Notes: generated from the letters alone by a model not told the origin. A DNA stretch of 27,555 bases from Bacteroidales bacterium (GCA_012518155.1 JAAYTC010000067.1:1-27555); one strand, 5' to 3'. Numbered from the stretch's first letter, positions 15,630-25,093 are shown. Program-made: numbers and translations.

Positions 15630-18383
15630 TCATATAACTACATTTACAATCTTCTTTGGGACGATGATCACCTTTTTTGGCTCTTTCCCATCCATCCATC
15701 GTTGCGAGTTCTCGTGCGCTAACACGGCTTTTTCTATCTCTTCGCGGGTCGCGTCGGCCGAGAACTCCAGTACAAACCTCGATTTGCCGTTAAACGAGAT
15801 CGCGTAGGGGAACGTGTCCTCTTTCAGGTACTCCTCGTCCCATTCCGGCCAATCCGCGTCGCACACGGTATCCTCGTTCCCCAAGGCATGCCACAGCTCC
15901 TCCGCAACATGCGGTGCGAAGGGGGCCAGACACACTACCAAATCGCTCAATACAGCCCGCTTGTTACACTTCAACGTGCTTAGCTCGTTCACGCAGATCA
16001 TGAAAGCCGACACGGAAGTATTGAACGAGAAGTGCTCAATATCGTACGACACCTTTTTAATCAGCTTGTGCACCGCTTTCAGCTCCTCCTTTGAGGCTTC
16101 TTCGTCGGACACCGCGATCTCCCCATTCATATAGAAGAGATTCCACGTTTTTCTCAAGAAGCGATGCACCCCATCGATCCCGTTGGTGTCCCATGGCTTG
16201 GATTGCTCCAGCGGACCCAAGAACATCTCGTACAGGCGAAGCGTGTCTGCTCCATATTTCTCCACGATATCATCCGGGTTGACCACGTTGTACATCGATT
16301 TCGACATCTTCTCAATGGCCCATCCGCAGATATATTTTCCATCCTCCAGGATGAACTCGGCCTCCTTGTACTCGGGGCTCCAAGCACGGAACGCCTCGAT
16401 ATCCAGCACGTCGTGATGCACGATATTCACATCCACGTGGATGGGTGTGACGTCGTATTGATCCTTCAGGTTGAGCGACACGAAGGTATTGGCTCCCTTT
16501 ACCCGGTAGACGAAGTTGCTCCGGCCTTGGATCATCCCCTGGTTCACCAGCTTCTTAAAGGGCTCTTTCTCGCACGACACGCCCAGGTCGTACAGGAACT
16601 TGTTCCAGAAGCGACTATACACCAAATGTCCGGTGGCGTGCTCGGTACCTCCAATGTAGAGGTCCACGTCGCGCCAGTAAGCATTGGCATTTTCCGATAC
16701 GAGGGCATTCTCGTTCCGCGGATCCATGTAGCGCAGGTAGTAGGCCGACGATCCCGCGAAGCCGGGCATGGTATTCAATTCCAGTGGGTATCCCTCTTTG
16801 GTAGTCCAGTTCTTGGCCCGTCCCAGCGGCGGCTCCCCTGTCTCGGTCGGCAAGTACTTATCCACCTCGGGAAGCTCCAGCGGCAGTTCGTTTTCGGGCA
16901 AGGTGTAGGGCATCCCCTCCTTGTAATAGATGGGGAACGGCTCCCCCCAGTAACGCTGTCTCGAGAAGATCGCGTCGCGTAGACGGTAGTTCACCTTCCG
17001 GTACCCCACCCCGCGTTTCTCTACTTCGTCGATCGCGGCGGGAATAGCCTCTTCCACCGTCATCCCGTTCAGGAAATCGGAGTTTATCATGATCCCCTCC
17101 TTCGCGTCGAAGCTCTCCTCCGACACGTCGCACCCCTCTATCAGTGGCACGATAGGCAAATTAAAATGTTTCGCGAACGCGTAGTCCCGGCTATCGTGTG
17201 CCGGCACCGCCATGATGGCCCCGGTACCATAGCCTGCCAGTACGTAGTCGGACACCCAAATGGGAAGTGCTTCCCCGGTAAAAGGGTGAGCGGCGTAAGA
17301 CCCGGAGAAGACACCGGTGACCGACTTATCGGCCATCCGTTCTCGCTCGGTTTTTTTCTTGCTTTTATCCACGTACTCCTCCACCGCGGCACGTTGTTCG
17401 TCGGTAGTGAGTTGATCCGTGAGTTCGCTTTCGGGGGCCAGCACCATAAAGGTAACCCCGAAGATGGTATCGGCACGGGTAGTGAAAATATCAAACGTGA
17501 TGTTTGCAGACGCGGTAAAATGCATCACTGCTCCTTCGCTGCGGCCGATCCAGTTGCGCTGTGTCTCCTTGAGTGAATCGCTCCAGTCGATCTCCTCCAG
17601 CCCCTCCAGCAGGCGTTCCGCGTAAGCCGAGACCCGCAAGCACCACTGCCGCATCTTTTTCTGCACCACCGGATACCCTCCCCGGATTGAGAATCCCTCA
17701 CTCACCTCATCGTTCGCGAGCACCGTCCCCAGCTCCGCGCACCAGTTCACCAACGTATCTCCCAAGTAAGCGATACGCCAGTTCATCAATATCTCTTGCT
17801 GCTCTTTTTCTGATTTCCGGTTCCACTCCGCCGCGGTGAACTCCATTATCTCACCGCACGCCGCGTCGAGTCTTTCGGTCCCTTGCTTGGCAAATCGGTC
17901 CACCAGTTTGTTGATGGGCTTTGCTTTTCGGGATTGATTGCAATAATAGGAATGAAACATTTTGATGAACGCCCACTGCGTCCACTTGTAGTATTCGGGA
18001 TCGCACGTGCGCACCTCCCGGCTCCAATCGTACGAGAACCCGATCTTGTCCAACTGTTCTCGGTACCGCTTGATATTTTCTTCGGTAGTAATGGCCGGGT
18101 GCTGTCCCGTTTGTATGGCATACTGCTCTGCCGGCAACCCATACGCGTCGTATCCCATCGGGTGTAACACGTTAAACCCTTGCAATCGTTTATACCGGGA
18201 ATAAATATCCGACGCGATGTATCCCAGCGGGTGCCCCACGTGTAATCCCGCCCCCGAAGGGTAAGGAAACATATCCAGCACGTAATACTTCGGTTTCGTG
18301 CTATCTTCCGTCACCTTGTATGTTTGATGATCAACCCAATATTGTTGCCACCGCTTTTCGATCTCTTTAAAGTTATAATTCAT
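15630..18383 (-). CDS. leuS: Leucine--tRNA ligase
   Basis: The protein has 917 residues from the ATG at 18383 ('MNYNFKEIEKRWQQYWVDHQ'). A TTG start at 18401 would add six residues but is less likely. The class I synthetase signature HVGH lies at residues 48-51 ('YPSGAGLHVGHPLGY'), and KMSKS at residues 692-696 (complement of 16296-16310). An editing (CP1) domain lies between, with 'TRADTIFGVTFMVLAPE' and the acidic site 'GYGTGAIMAVPAHDSRDYAFA' in segments. It charges tRNA-Leu in the cytoplasm. The region before KMSKS carries an insertion of about 80 residues ('GRSNFVYRVKGANTF' to 'EDGKYICGW'), as is usual in bacterial LeuRS of this phylum. A clear promoter and a structured leader precede it. 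Confidence 0.97.
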   Translation of the reverse strand: MNYNFKEIEKRWQQYWVDHQTYKVTEDSTKPKYYVLDMFPYPSGAGLHVGHPLGYIASDIYSRYKRLQGFNVLHPMGYDAYGLPAEQYAIQTGQHPAITTEENIKRYREQLDKIGFSYDWSREVRTCDPEYYKWTQWAFIKMFHSYYCNQSRKAKPINKLVDRFAKQGTERLDAACGEIMEFTAAEWNRKSEKEQQEILMNWRIAYLGDTLVNWCAELGTVLANDEVSEGFSIRGGYPVVQKKMRQWCLRVSAYAERLLEGLEEIDWSDSLKETQRNWIGRSEGAVMHFTASANITFDIFTTRADTIFGVTFMVLAPESELTDQLTTDEQRAAVEEYVDKSKKKTERERMADKSVTGVFSGSYAAHPFTGEALPIWVSDYVLAGYGTGAIMAVPAHDSRDYAFAKHFNLPIVPLIEGCDVSEESFDAKEGIMINSDFLNGMTVEEAIPAAIDEVEKRGVGYRKVNYRLRDAIFSRQRYWGEPFPIYYKEGMPYTLPENELPLELPEVDKYLPTETGEPPLGRAKNWTTKEGYPLELNTMPGFAGSSAYYLRYMDPRNENALVSENANAYWRDVDLYIGGTEHATGHLVYSRFWNKFLYDLGVSCEKEPFKKLVNQGMIQGRSNFVYRVKGANTFVSLNLKDQYDVTPIHVDVNIVHHDVLDIEAFRAWSPEYKEAEFILEDGKYICGWAIEKMSKSMYNVVNPDDIVEKYGADTLRLYEMFLGPLEQSKPWDTNGIDGVHRFLRKTWNLFYMNGEIAVSDEEASKEELKAVHKLIKKVSYDIEHFSFNTSVSAFMICVNELSTLKCNKRAVLSDLVVCLAPFAPHVAEELWHALGNEDTVCDADWPEWDEEYLKEDTFPYAISFNGKSRFVLEFSADATREEIEKAVLAHENSQRWMDGKEPKKVIIVPKKIVNVVI

Positions 18384-18405
18384 TCCAGTATATATATTCA
18401 AATTT

Positions 18406-18424
18406 CAAGCGTTATGAACGCTTG
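18406..18424 (-). promoter_or_regulatory. Hairpin in the leuS leader, close to the start codon
   Basis: CAAGCGTT (18406-18413) and AACGCTTG (18417-18424) are perfect 8-bp arms around a three-base loop. In the mRNA this compact hairpin ends 22 nt before the leuS ATG. It could affect ribosome access. No U-run follows it. Confidence 0.6.
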
Positions 18425-18432
18425 CTATAGAC

Positions 18433-18479
18433 AAAAAAGGAGTGCGTGTATGCCAACGATTACATAGGCATACGAACTC
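18433..18479 (-). promoter_or_regulatory. Terminator-like hairpin in the leuS leader (possible attenuator)
   Basis: On the minus strand, arms GTATGCC/GGCATAC (18467-18473 with 18448-18454) form a 7-bp stem with a 12-nt loop. They are extended after a small internal loop by GAGT/ACTC (18476-18479 with 18440-18443). Six U residues (complement of A6 at 18433-18438) follow after one base. This is the layout of an intrinsic terminator placed between the promoter and leuS. I see no leader peptide rich in leucine codons and no T-box. Confidence 0.45.
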
Positions 18480-18504
18480 TGATTATCTTACCCTTAAAAC
18501 GGTG

Positions 18505-18536
18505 CAAATATAGTGAAAGCCGAGAGAAATGCCAAA
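18505..18536 (-). promoter_or_regulatory. leuS promoter
   Basis: On the minus strand a -33 TTTG (complement of 18533-18536) and a -7 box TATATTTG (complement of 18505-18512) are separated by 20 bp, an excellent match to the Bacteroidota sigma-ABfr consensus. The leader to ATG 18383 is about 115 nt. The rest of the gap to the acyl-CoA synthetase gene (18537-18677) shows nothing I can name. Confidence 0.75.
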
Positions 18537-18677
18537 CTTGTTTGAGCATTACCGAGGCGCATCCTATATTCTAGAAAGACAATAATTTTATTTGAAATTC
18601 AGGAAGTGAGATCGGATATACTAACGCAACAACGAAAAATCGAATTAATGTGAATGTAGTGAGACGAAAGTAATATT

Positions 18678-20483
18678 CTAATCGTGATAGAGCCGATCGA
18701 TAATGTCGGCATACTTCTCCAGCACCACCTTCCTACGTAGTTTAAGGGTGTTGGTTAGTTCGCCTGCCTCCATTCGAAACGGTTCGGGAAGAAGCGCGAA
18801 ACGCTTTATTTTTTCGTAGTTGGTAAATTGGGATTGCAGCAACTCAATCCGTCCAAATAAAAAGTCGTGGATCATTTGGTTCTCGACAAGTTCCTTTACG
18901 CTACTAAAAAGAATACCCTGTTCTCGGGCATATGCCGCAAGTGCATCGTAATTCGGCACGATTAGCGCGCTAACGAACTTACGTTGATCCCCGATCACTG
19001 CTACCTGATCGATATATTTATCTTCACCAATCCGTGTTTCGATCGCTTGCGGGGCAATATACTTACCATTCGACGTTTTGTAAAGGTCCTTGATGCGTTC
19101 GGTGAGGATAATTTCATTTTCCTCCGTGAGATAACCCGCGTCGCCGGTCTTAAAGAAGCCATCCTCCGTGAACACCTCTTGGGTAGCTTCCGGCTTGTTA
19201 TAATAGCCCTTCATAACCGTTCCTCCTCGCACCAGTATTTCGTTGTTTTCACCGATCTTCACTTCGGTGTCTGGCATCACCTTCCCTACCGTTCCGATCC
19301 GGAACCCTTTGTCGAGGAAACAGCTTACGGTGGCGGTGGTCTCAGTAAGCCCGTACCCGTAGATGATATGCACGTCGATCGACTGCATGAACTCGTTGAT
19401 GGTATCCGACAAGGGGGCACCCGCCACCGGGAAAAAGCTACCCCGATCGATTCCCACCACTCGCTTCACAAGATAAAAAAGGGTGTGCTTATACAGGAAG
19501 AATTTCAGCCGGTTGCCCAAAGGAGGCCTTTTTCCTTTATTCACGTGCTCCAAGCTGTGTCGTCGACCGGTCTTCACCGCGTCAGCAAATAGCCATTTGA
19601 GCGGCCGAGGTGCGGTTTCCATGGTCTCTTTCACCCCTTCGTACACCTTCTCCCAAAAGCGAGGTACGTTGCTCATAACGGTTGGCCGAACCTCCTTAAT
19701 CGTTTCACGTATCTTACTGGGCTCCTTGTTCACGGCTACTGTAGCCCCTTTAAACAGGCAGTAATAGGTCCACGCTTTCTCGAAGATATGCGTCAGTGGC
19801 AAAAAGCACATCGAAAGATCCTTTTCAGAGAACTGTGTCAGTCGCTCATCGTGAATCCGAAATGCCTTATGGAAATTCGCATGGGTGAGCATCACCCCTT
19901 TTGGCTCACCGGTGGTGCCCGAAGTGTATATAATCGCGGCCAGATCATCATCTCGCAGCAATCGCAAGCGGGCCTTCACCAGTGCCTGCGACTTCGAATT
20001 ATCGCCCGAAGCAATAAAATCGTCGAAATAGACGGAAGTTTCGTCCTCGGGATGCAACACCACCTCTTGGTCGAAGACGATTAACCTTTGCAGGACATCG
20101 CTACTTTGTTGTACCTTGAAAGCATTATTATACTGGAACTGCTCTCCCACGAAGAGGAGTTTCACGTGCGCGTCGGTCACGATGTAACTCACCTGCTCGG
20201 GCGAAGAGGTGGCATACATTGGTACCATCACCGCTTTGTTCGCGTATGCCGCGAAATCGGTCACCAAGTACTTCGCCATGTTCTGCGAATAGACCCCCAC
20301 GTTGTCATCGGGCATCACTCCCAGCTCCGCCATGGCTTGAGAAGTCTTCATGATCCGGTCAGAAAAATAATCCCACGTCATATCCACCCACTCCCCTTCG
20401 ACGTCTTGGTACTTCAATGCTGTTTTTCTGTTCAGCTTCTTCGCTTGTTGGTGCACAAGCTCTCCTAAGTGATAATATGTCAT
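18678..20483 (-). CDS. Long-chain acyl-CoA synthetase (AMP-forming ligase)
   Basis: The protein has 601 residues from the ATG at 20483 ('MTYYHLGELVHQQAKKLN'). An ATG at 20501 would add M-A-K-C-K-T. I prefer the shorter form because a promoter-like -7 box ends two bases before 20501. The AMP-binding signature is 'YTSGTTGEPKG' at residues 186-196. Further core motifs are 'YGYGLTETTATVSCF', 'KTGDAGYLTEENEIILTERIKDLYKTSNGKYIAP' in segments and the C-terminal catalytic lysine region. It activates fatty acids with ATP to acyl-AMP and then acyl-CoA at the membrane or cytoplasm. The length and the 'FEKAWTYYCLFKGATVAV' region fit the long-chain FadD/FAA group. Chain-length preference cannot be told. 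It is a single gene between leuS and a divergent DUF4294 gene. Confidence 0.92.
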   Translation of the reverse strand: MTYYHLGELVHQQAKKLNRKTALKYQDVEGEWVDMTWDYFSDRIMKTSQAMAELGVMPDDNVGVYSQNMAKYLVTDFAAYANKAVMVPMYATSSPEQVSYIVTDAHVKLLFVGEQFQYNNAFKVQQSSDVLQRLIVFDQEVVLHPEDETSVYFDDFIASGDNSKSQALVKARLRLLRDDDLAAIIYTSGTTGEPKGVMLTHANFHKAFRIHDERLTQFSEKDLSMCFLPLTHIFEKAWTYYCLFKGATVAVNKEPSKIRETIKEVRPTVMSNVPRFWEKVYEGVKETMETAPRPLKWLFADAVKTGRRHSLEHVNKGKRPPLGNRLKFFLYKHTLFYLVKRVVGIDRGSFFPVAGAPLSDTINEFMQSIDVHIIYGYGLTETTATVSCFLDKGFRIGTVGKVMPDTEVKIGENNEILVRGGTVMKGYYNKPEATQEVFTEDGFFKTGDAGYLTEENEIILTERIKDLYKTSNGKYIAPQAIETRIGEDKYIDQVAVIGDQRKFVSALIVPNYDALAAYAREQGILFSSVKELVENQMIHDFLFGRIELLQSQFTNYEKIKRFALLPEPFRMEAGELTNTLKLRRKVVLEKYADIIDRLYHD

Positions 20484-20503
20484 TGTTTTACATTTTGCCA
20501 TTT

Positions 20504-20511
20504 CAAAATTA
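20504..20511 (-). promoter_or_regulatory. Possible -7 box for the acyl-CoA synthetase gene
   Basis: The complement of 20504-20511 reads TAATTTTG, matching TAnnTTTG. It would start transcription near 20498-20500 and give a leader of about 15 nt to the ATG at 20483. No convincing -33 element is visible. Confidence 0.35.
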
Positions 20512-20672
20512 CACTTTTTTATCGCAATTCACGCGGAATTTTCTTCTTTTATTGGATATACGCGGAATTATGATGAGGACAGCAATGATTTTTTATCTTA
20601 ACATTCTAGCCACTCGGAAGTTAATTAACTACACTTAACGAGTTTTTCTTCTTAATTTTGAAATCGACCGAT

Positions 20673-20680
20673 TATCTTTG
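20673..20680 (+). promoter_or_regulatory. -7 box of the DUF4294 gene
   Basis: TATCTTTG matches the Bacteroidota -7 consensus and ends 7 nt before the ATG at 20688. The transcript would have almost no leader. A TTTG at 20657-20660 is too close (12 bp) to be a standard -33 element. Confidence 0.45.
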
Positions 20681-20687
20681 TCATGTT

Positions 20688-21332
20688 ATGAAAAGACATA
20701 TCATCATATTCGTCGCCCTGCTTTTAATGTTTTTACCGCTCACGGTAAAAGCACAAGAGTATTACGCAGCGAATATGAATCCCGAAAGCAGTGGACCGGT
20801 CTCTACCATCTACCTGATGCCAAACGTTTATCCGGCTGTAATTCAGGAAGGAGACACCATTGCCTGTATGTGGCTCGGTGACTTCATCAAATATTCTCCA
20901 TTGACCTTCCGTAGCACCAAAGACCAAACCGCCTACTCGCGGCTGATTCGCGACGTGAAGCGAACCCTTCCCTACGCGAAGGAGATTGCCGGTATTATCA
21001 CCGAAACCTACGAATACATGGAGACGCTCCCGGATGATAAGGCAAGACAAAACCATCTGAATAAGATGGAAAAATACCTGATGGACGCGTATACTCCCAA
21101 AATGAAAAAACTGACGCGGGCACAAGGGCACTTGCTAATGAAACTGGTGGATAGGGAGACCAACTCATCGTCGTATCATATCATTGACGCTTTCATGGGA
21201 AGCTTCAAGGCGTGGACTTACAATCTATTTGCCGGACTCTTCGGAAATAGCCTGAAGGTAAGGTATAATCCCTACGGGGAGGATCGCGTTACCGAACGCG
21301 TGTGCGTGCTCGTGGAACAGGGAGCCGTATAG
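20688..21332 (+). CDS. DUF4294 exported protein of unknown function
   Basis: The protein has 214 residues from ATG 20688. An in-frame ATG at 20658 would add ten residues and lies upstream of the -7 box. The N-terminus 'MKRHIIIFVALLLMFLPLTVKA' is a signal peptide with probable cleavage before Q-E-Y-Y, so the protein is exported. The body shows the DUF4294 pattern: 'YSRLIRDVKRTLPYAKEIAGII', 'TYEYMETLPDDKARQNHLNKM' in segments, and 'LTRAQGHLLMKLVDRETNSSSYHII'. This family is widespread in Bacteroidota and I know of no assigned function. It is followed 58 bp later by a SulP transporter with its own -7 box, so co-transcription is uncertain. Confidence 0.82.
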   Translation: MKRHIIIFVALLLMFLPLTVKAQEYYAANMNPESSGPVSTIYLMPNVYPAVIQEGDTIACMWLGDFIKYSPLTFRSTKDQTAYSRLIRDVKRTLPYAKEIAGIITETYEYMETLPDDKARQNHLNKMEKYLMDAYTPKMKKLTRAQGHLLMKLVDRETNSSSYHIIDAFMGSFKAWTYNLFAGLFGNSLKVRYNPYGEDRVTERVCVLVEQGAV

Positions 21333-21361
21333 TTACAATCGCTAATCTCAAATATTTTTCT

Positions 21362-21369
21362 TATCTTTG
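21362..21369 (+). promoter_or_regulatory. -7 box of the SulP gene
   Basis: TATCTTTG, 21 nt before the ATG at 21391, matches TAnnTTTG. No TTTG is visible at the -33 position. It lies in the 58-bp gap after the DUF4294 stop. Confidence 0.45.
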
Positions 21370-21390
21370 TCGCGTATTTCACTCTAATTT

Positions 21391-23109
21391 ATGCGAATAA
21401 ATTTTCCTCGGGATTTTCAACCGGCACTTTTTCAATCATTAAAAACGTACAACAAAGAGAAGTTCCTGGCCGATCTAATGGCCGGCCTCATTGTGGGTAT
21501 CGTTGCGTTGCCCCTAGCCATCGCGTTCGGGATTGCCTCTGGTGTAACACCCGAGAAGGGTATCTATACCGCCATAATTGCCGGCTTCATTATCTCGTTC
21601 CTTGGTGGTAGCACCGTTCAAATAGGGGGACCCACAGGTGCTTTCATCGTTATCGTGTATGGTATCGTGGAGCAGTATGGTGTACAGGGGCTGGCCATCG
21701 CCACGGTGCTTGCAGGTATCATGCTGCTAGTAATGGGATTCATGAAACTCGGTGCGGTCATCAAGTTTATCCCCTACCCGATCGTTGTGGGTTTTACCAG
21801 TGGAATTGCACTCACTATTTTCTCCACCCAAATAAAAGATTTTTTCGGCCTTACCACCCCCACGCTGCCGTCGGGTTTTATCGAGAAGTGGGGTATCTAT
21901 TTTGAATCTTTCGGCACTATTAATTGGTGGGCCGCGTTATTTGCTTTTATAAGCGTGGCCATCATCGTATTCACACCTAAGGTTTCTCGTAAAATCCCAG
22001 GTTCGCTGGTCGCGCTTATCGTGATGACGATCGCCGGTTACTTGCTCAAAGAATACGCGGGGATCACCACTATTGAGACTATCGGTGACCGGTTTGTTAT
22101 TAATAGCGATTTGCCTGAAATAAAGCAAATACCCATCAATCTTTCCAGTATACGCGTGCTTTTCCCAGCAGCATTCACTATTGCTATGCTTGGTGCTATC
22201 GAATCGCTTTTGTCTGCCACCGTTGCAGACGGGATCACGGGCAAAAAACACAACTCCAACATGGAACTGGTGGCTCAGGGTGTAGCCAACATTGTTGTGC
22301 CATTTTTTGGAGGGATTCCCGCCACAGGTGCTATTGCGCGTACAATGACCAACATTAACAATGGCGGGAGGACACCGGTAGCCGGCATTATTCACGCGTT
22401 TGTGCTTCTGTTGATCGTGCTTTTCCTGGGCGACCTCACCCGGCATATCCCTATGGCGTGCTTAGCAGGTGTGCTCGTGGTGGTAGCCTATAACATGAGC
22501 GAATGGCGCACGTTTATCACTCTGGTGAAGCAATCGAAAGACACCCGTGTCATCCTGCTCACCACCTTCCTTCTTACCGTGATATTCGACCTGACAATTG
22601 CAATTGGATTCGGCCTGTTGCTCGCGGTATTTGGCTTCCTAAAACGAATGAACGAAACTACTAAAGTCTCCCGAACCACGGGAAGTATTAATATGACCGA
22701 CGAGATGGAGTCCCACTCGGGCGAAATTCAGGAAGAGTTGCTTCATCTGCCACACGGGGTGGAAGTATATGAAATTGAAGGGCCCTTTTTCTTTGGAGTA
22801 GCTAATAAGTTCGACGAAGTGATGCGTGACCTCCATGGGCACTCTCATATCCGCATCATCCGGATGCGCAGAGTTCCGTTTATCGACTCTACCGGATTGA
22901 ACAATTTAGAAGCATTATGCGTCAAATCGAAGAAAGAGAAGATACAAATTATCCTTTCGGGTGTACAAAATAGTGTACGGGAAAAAATCATTCGCTCCGA
23001 AATCCCATCTATTATTGGAGAAAAAAACATTTGCGACAACATCCATTTGGCCGTAGAACGTGCCGAGATCCTTGATGCTAAATGGAGAGAAAAGCATCGT
23101 CATCTATAA
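21391..23109 (+). CDS. SulP family inorganic anion transporter with STAS domain
   Basis: The protein has 572 residues. The membrane domain (about residues 25-430) opens with the SulP signature 'LMAGLIVGIVALPLAIAFGIASG' region and continues 'IGGPTGAFIVIVYGIVEQYG', 'GFTSGIALTIFSTQIKDFFG' and 'IANIVVPFFGGIPATGAIARTMTNINNGGRTP' in pieces. A cytoplasmic STAS domain (about 450-560) carries the conserved D-S-T-G at 499-502 ('RVPFIDSTGLNNLEAL'). The family carries sulfate, bicarbonate or other anions, usually with H+ or Na+ coupling. The substrate cannot be told here. No carbonic anhydrase or sulfate-assimilation gene lies next to it. Confidence 0.93.
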   Translation: MRINFPRDFQPALFQSLKTYNKEKFLADLMAGLIVGIVALPLAIAFGIASGVTPEKGIYTAIIAGFIISFLGGSTVQIGGPTGAFIVIVYGIVEQYGVQGLAIATVLAGIMLLVMGFMKLGAVIKFIPYPIVVGFTSGIALTIFSTQIKDFFGLTTPTLPSGFIEKWGIYFESFGTINWWAALFAFISVAIIVFTPKVSRKIPGSLVALIVMTIAGYLLKEYAGITTIETIGDRFVINSDLPEIKQIPINLSSIRVLFPAAFTIAMLGAIESLLSATVADGITGKKHNSNMELVAQGVANIVVPFFGGIPATGAIARTMTNINNGGRTPVAGIIHAFVLLLIVLFLGDLTRHIPMACLAGVLVVVAYNMSEWRTFITLVKQSKDTRVILLTTFLLTVIFDLTIAIGFGLLLAVFGFLKRMNETTKVSRTTGSINMTDEMESHSGEIQEELLHLPHGVEVYEIEGPFFFGVANKFDEVMRDLHGHSHIRIIRMRRVPFIDSTGLNNLEALCVKSKKEKIQIILSGVQNSVREKIIRSEIPSIIGEKNICDNIHLAVERAEILDAKWREKHRHL

Positions 23110-23155
23110 AAATCAACCACGCGGTAAAGATATACACACGTTATAAAGCCGTAAC

Positions 23156-24985
23156 ATGAGTAACCACCTACCACAACTAACCGACTGGCTTCCCACGACG
23201 ATAAAAGAGGTGAAGCTTCGAGGGTGGGATTACCTTGATGTAATCCTGTTCTCGGGCGACGCGTATATCGACCACCCTTCATTTGGCACGGCGGTAATTG
23301 CGCGCCTCCTCGAAAGTGAAGGTTTGCGAGTGGGCATTGTACCGCAACCTAATTGGCGGGACGACCTCCGCGATTTCAAAAAGTTGGGTCGCCCGTGTCT
23401 CTTCTTCGCGGTTACCGCGGGAGTAATGGATTCGATGATCAACCGGTACACCGCTAACAAACGAATTCGATCGAACGATGCGTATACCCCGGACGGACGA
23501 TCCGATATGCGACCCGACCGAGCGGTGACAGTCTATTCTCGAATTTTGAGAGAGCTTTATCCCGACGTGCCGATCCTCCTTGGCGGGGTAGAAGCATCGC
23601 TCCGACGGGTTACCCACTACGACTACTGGGATGATACACTCCACCCCACTATTCTCATGGATACAGGAGCCGACCTGTTGATTTACGGGATGGGGGAACA
23701 GCCCCTAAAATCACTCTTGAAGCAGACACGAGAAGGGAAGTGCATCGGGGAGATAGACAATGTTCCACAAACGGCTTACCTACGACCGAAAAATCAGGTT
23801 CCCAAAAACTCTTTCGATGAAGAGGTTTCTCTCTTTTCGCACGAGGAATGCCTGAGCGATAAGCGAAAACAAGCGCGAAACTTCCGTGTCGTTGAAGAGC
23901 AGTCGAACCGACTCTCGGCGGCCCGAATCCTCCAAGAAGTAGCCAACCAAACCTTGGTGGTAAACCCTCCCTGCCCACCAATGACAGAGGAACAGATCGA
24001 CGCTTCGTTCAACCTCCCCTATACCCGTCTTCCTCACCCGAAATATCGCGGGAAACATATACCCGCGTACGAGATGATCAAGTTTTCTGTAAACCTTCAT
24101 CGAGGCTGTTTTGGAGGGTGCTCATTCTGTACCATATCGGCGCATCAAGGCAAGTTTATCGCATCCCGCTCCAAACAATCCATTATGGAAGAGGTGATGA
24201 AAATCACCCAAATGCCCGACTTTAAAGGATATATTAGCGATTTGGGAGGCCCCTCTGCCAACATGTACCGAATGCAAGGAAAGGATCTCTCCGTTTGCGA
24301 AAAATGCAAGAAGCCCTCCTGCATCTTTCCCAAAGTGTGCTTTAACCTGAATACCAACCACTCCGATCTCCTCGATATCTACAAAGAGGTAGACGCGCTA
24401 CCGGGTGTGAAAAAATCATTTATCGGGAGCGGTATCCGCTACGACATGCTGCTTCACGAAAGCGACGACAAGGAAACCAACAGTGCTAACCGCGAGTATC
24501 TCGAAGAGCTGATCAAAAACCATGTCTCAGGCCGGCTGAAAGTAGCACCGGAGCATACGTCGGAGACGACTCTCAAAATAATGCGGAAACCCTCCTTTAA
24601 TTACTTTCAACGATTCCAGACAATTTTTGACCGTCTGAATAAAGAGCATGGCCTCAAGCAACAGCTGATCCCCTATTTTATCTCGTCGCACCCGGGATGC
24701 ACCGACGAAGATATGGCCGAACTGGCAGCCACCACCAAAGAGTTGGATTTTAGACTCGAGCAGGTTCAGGATTTCACACCCTCCCCCATGACATTGGCTG
24801 CCGAGATTTACTATACCGGCCTTCATCCCTATACCTTGAAACCGGTCTACACCGCGAAAAAAAGCATGCAAAAAAACACGCAACGCCAATTTTTCTTCTG
24901 GTATGAACCCAAGCAAAGAGGTTCCATTATCCGTAAACTGAAAAGAATCGGCAGGAACGATTTAATAAAAAAGCTCTACGGTTAA
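23156..24985 (+). CDS. YgiQ family radical SAM protein
   Basis: The protein has 609 residues. The N-terminal region (about 1-200) shows 'DYLDVILFSGDAYIDHPSFG', 'GIVPQPNWRD', 'RAVTVYSRILRELYPDVPILLGGVEASLRR' in pieces and 'DTGADLLIYGMGE'. The radical SAM cluster motif is C318-x3-C322-x2-C325 ('RGCFGGCSFCTISAHQGK'). Later come 'SDLGGPSANMYRMQG', a small cysteine group 'CEKCKKPSCIFPKVC' and 'RLKVAPEHTSETTLKIMRKP'. The C-terminus has the YgiQ-type 'EQVQDFTPSPMTLAAEIYYTG'. This is a well-conserved family whose reaction is, to my knowledge, unassigned. It begins 46 nt after the SulP stop and may be co-transcribed. Confidence 0.94.
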   Translation: MSNHLPQLTDWLPTTIKEVKLRGWDYLDVILFSGDAYIDHPSFGTAVIARLLESEGLRVGIVPQPNWRDDLRDFKKLGRPCLFFAVTAGVMDSMINRYTANKRIRSNDAYTPDGRSDMRPDRAVTVYSRILRELYPDVPILLGGVEASLRRVTHYDYWDDTLHPTILMDTGADLLIYGMGEQPLKSLLKQTREGKCIGEIDNVPQTAYLRPKNQVPKNSFDEEVSLFSHEECLSDKRKQARNFRVVEEQSNRLSAARILQEVANQTLVVNPPCPPMTEEQIDASFNLPYTRLPHPKYRGKHIPAYEMIKFSVNLHRGCFGGCSFCTISAHQGKFIASRSKQSIMEEVMKITQMPDFKGYISDLGGPSANMYRMQGKDLSVCEKCKKPSCIFPKVCFNLNTNHSDLLDIYKEVDALPGVKKSFIGSGIRYDMLLHESDDKETNSANREYLEELIKNHVSGRLKVAPEHTSETTLKIMRKPSFNYFQRFQTIFDRLNKEHGLKQQLIPYFISSHPGCTDEDMAELAATTKELDFRLEQVQDFTPSPMTLAAEIYYTGLHPYTLKPVYTAKKSMQKNTQRQFFFWYEPKQRGSIIRKLKRIGRNDLIKKLYG

Positions 24986-24989
24986 ACCT

Positions 24990-25025
24990 CAAAACCGTTA
25001 AACGCGGTTAAAAAAACCTTTTTCA
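24990..25025 (+). terminator. Weak terminator-like sequence after ygiQ
   Basis: AACCG and CGGTT arms around 24994-25010, then an A7-CC-T5 stretch, could form a short hairpin with a U-tail. The stem is only five base pairs, so this is a weak call. The rest of the 108-bp gap before the NigD-like gene shows no clear promoter box. Confidence 0.25.
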
Positions 25026-25093
25026 CCAATTTTCATGCAGCGTTTTTCGACTTCTTGCATCTAACAAGTAGTTGTCGTTAAAGCAATGGAAGT

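Noticed and set aside
16164..16982. 272-codon open frame antisense to leuS
   Set aside because: It lies opposite the conserved LeuRS core including KMSKS; the frame is a coding shadow.
18384..18500. T-box riboswitch in the leuS leader
   Set aside because: No T-box core sequence or specifier-loop layout is visible, and T-boxes are not expected in this phylum.
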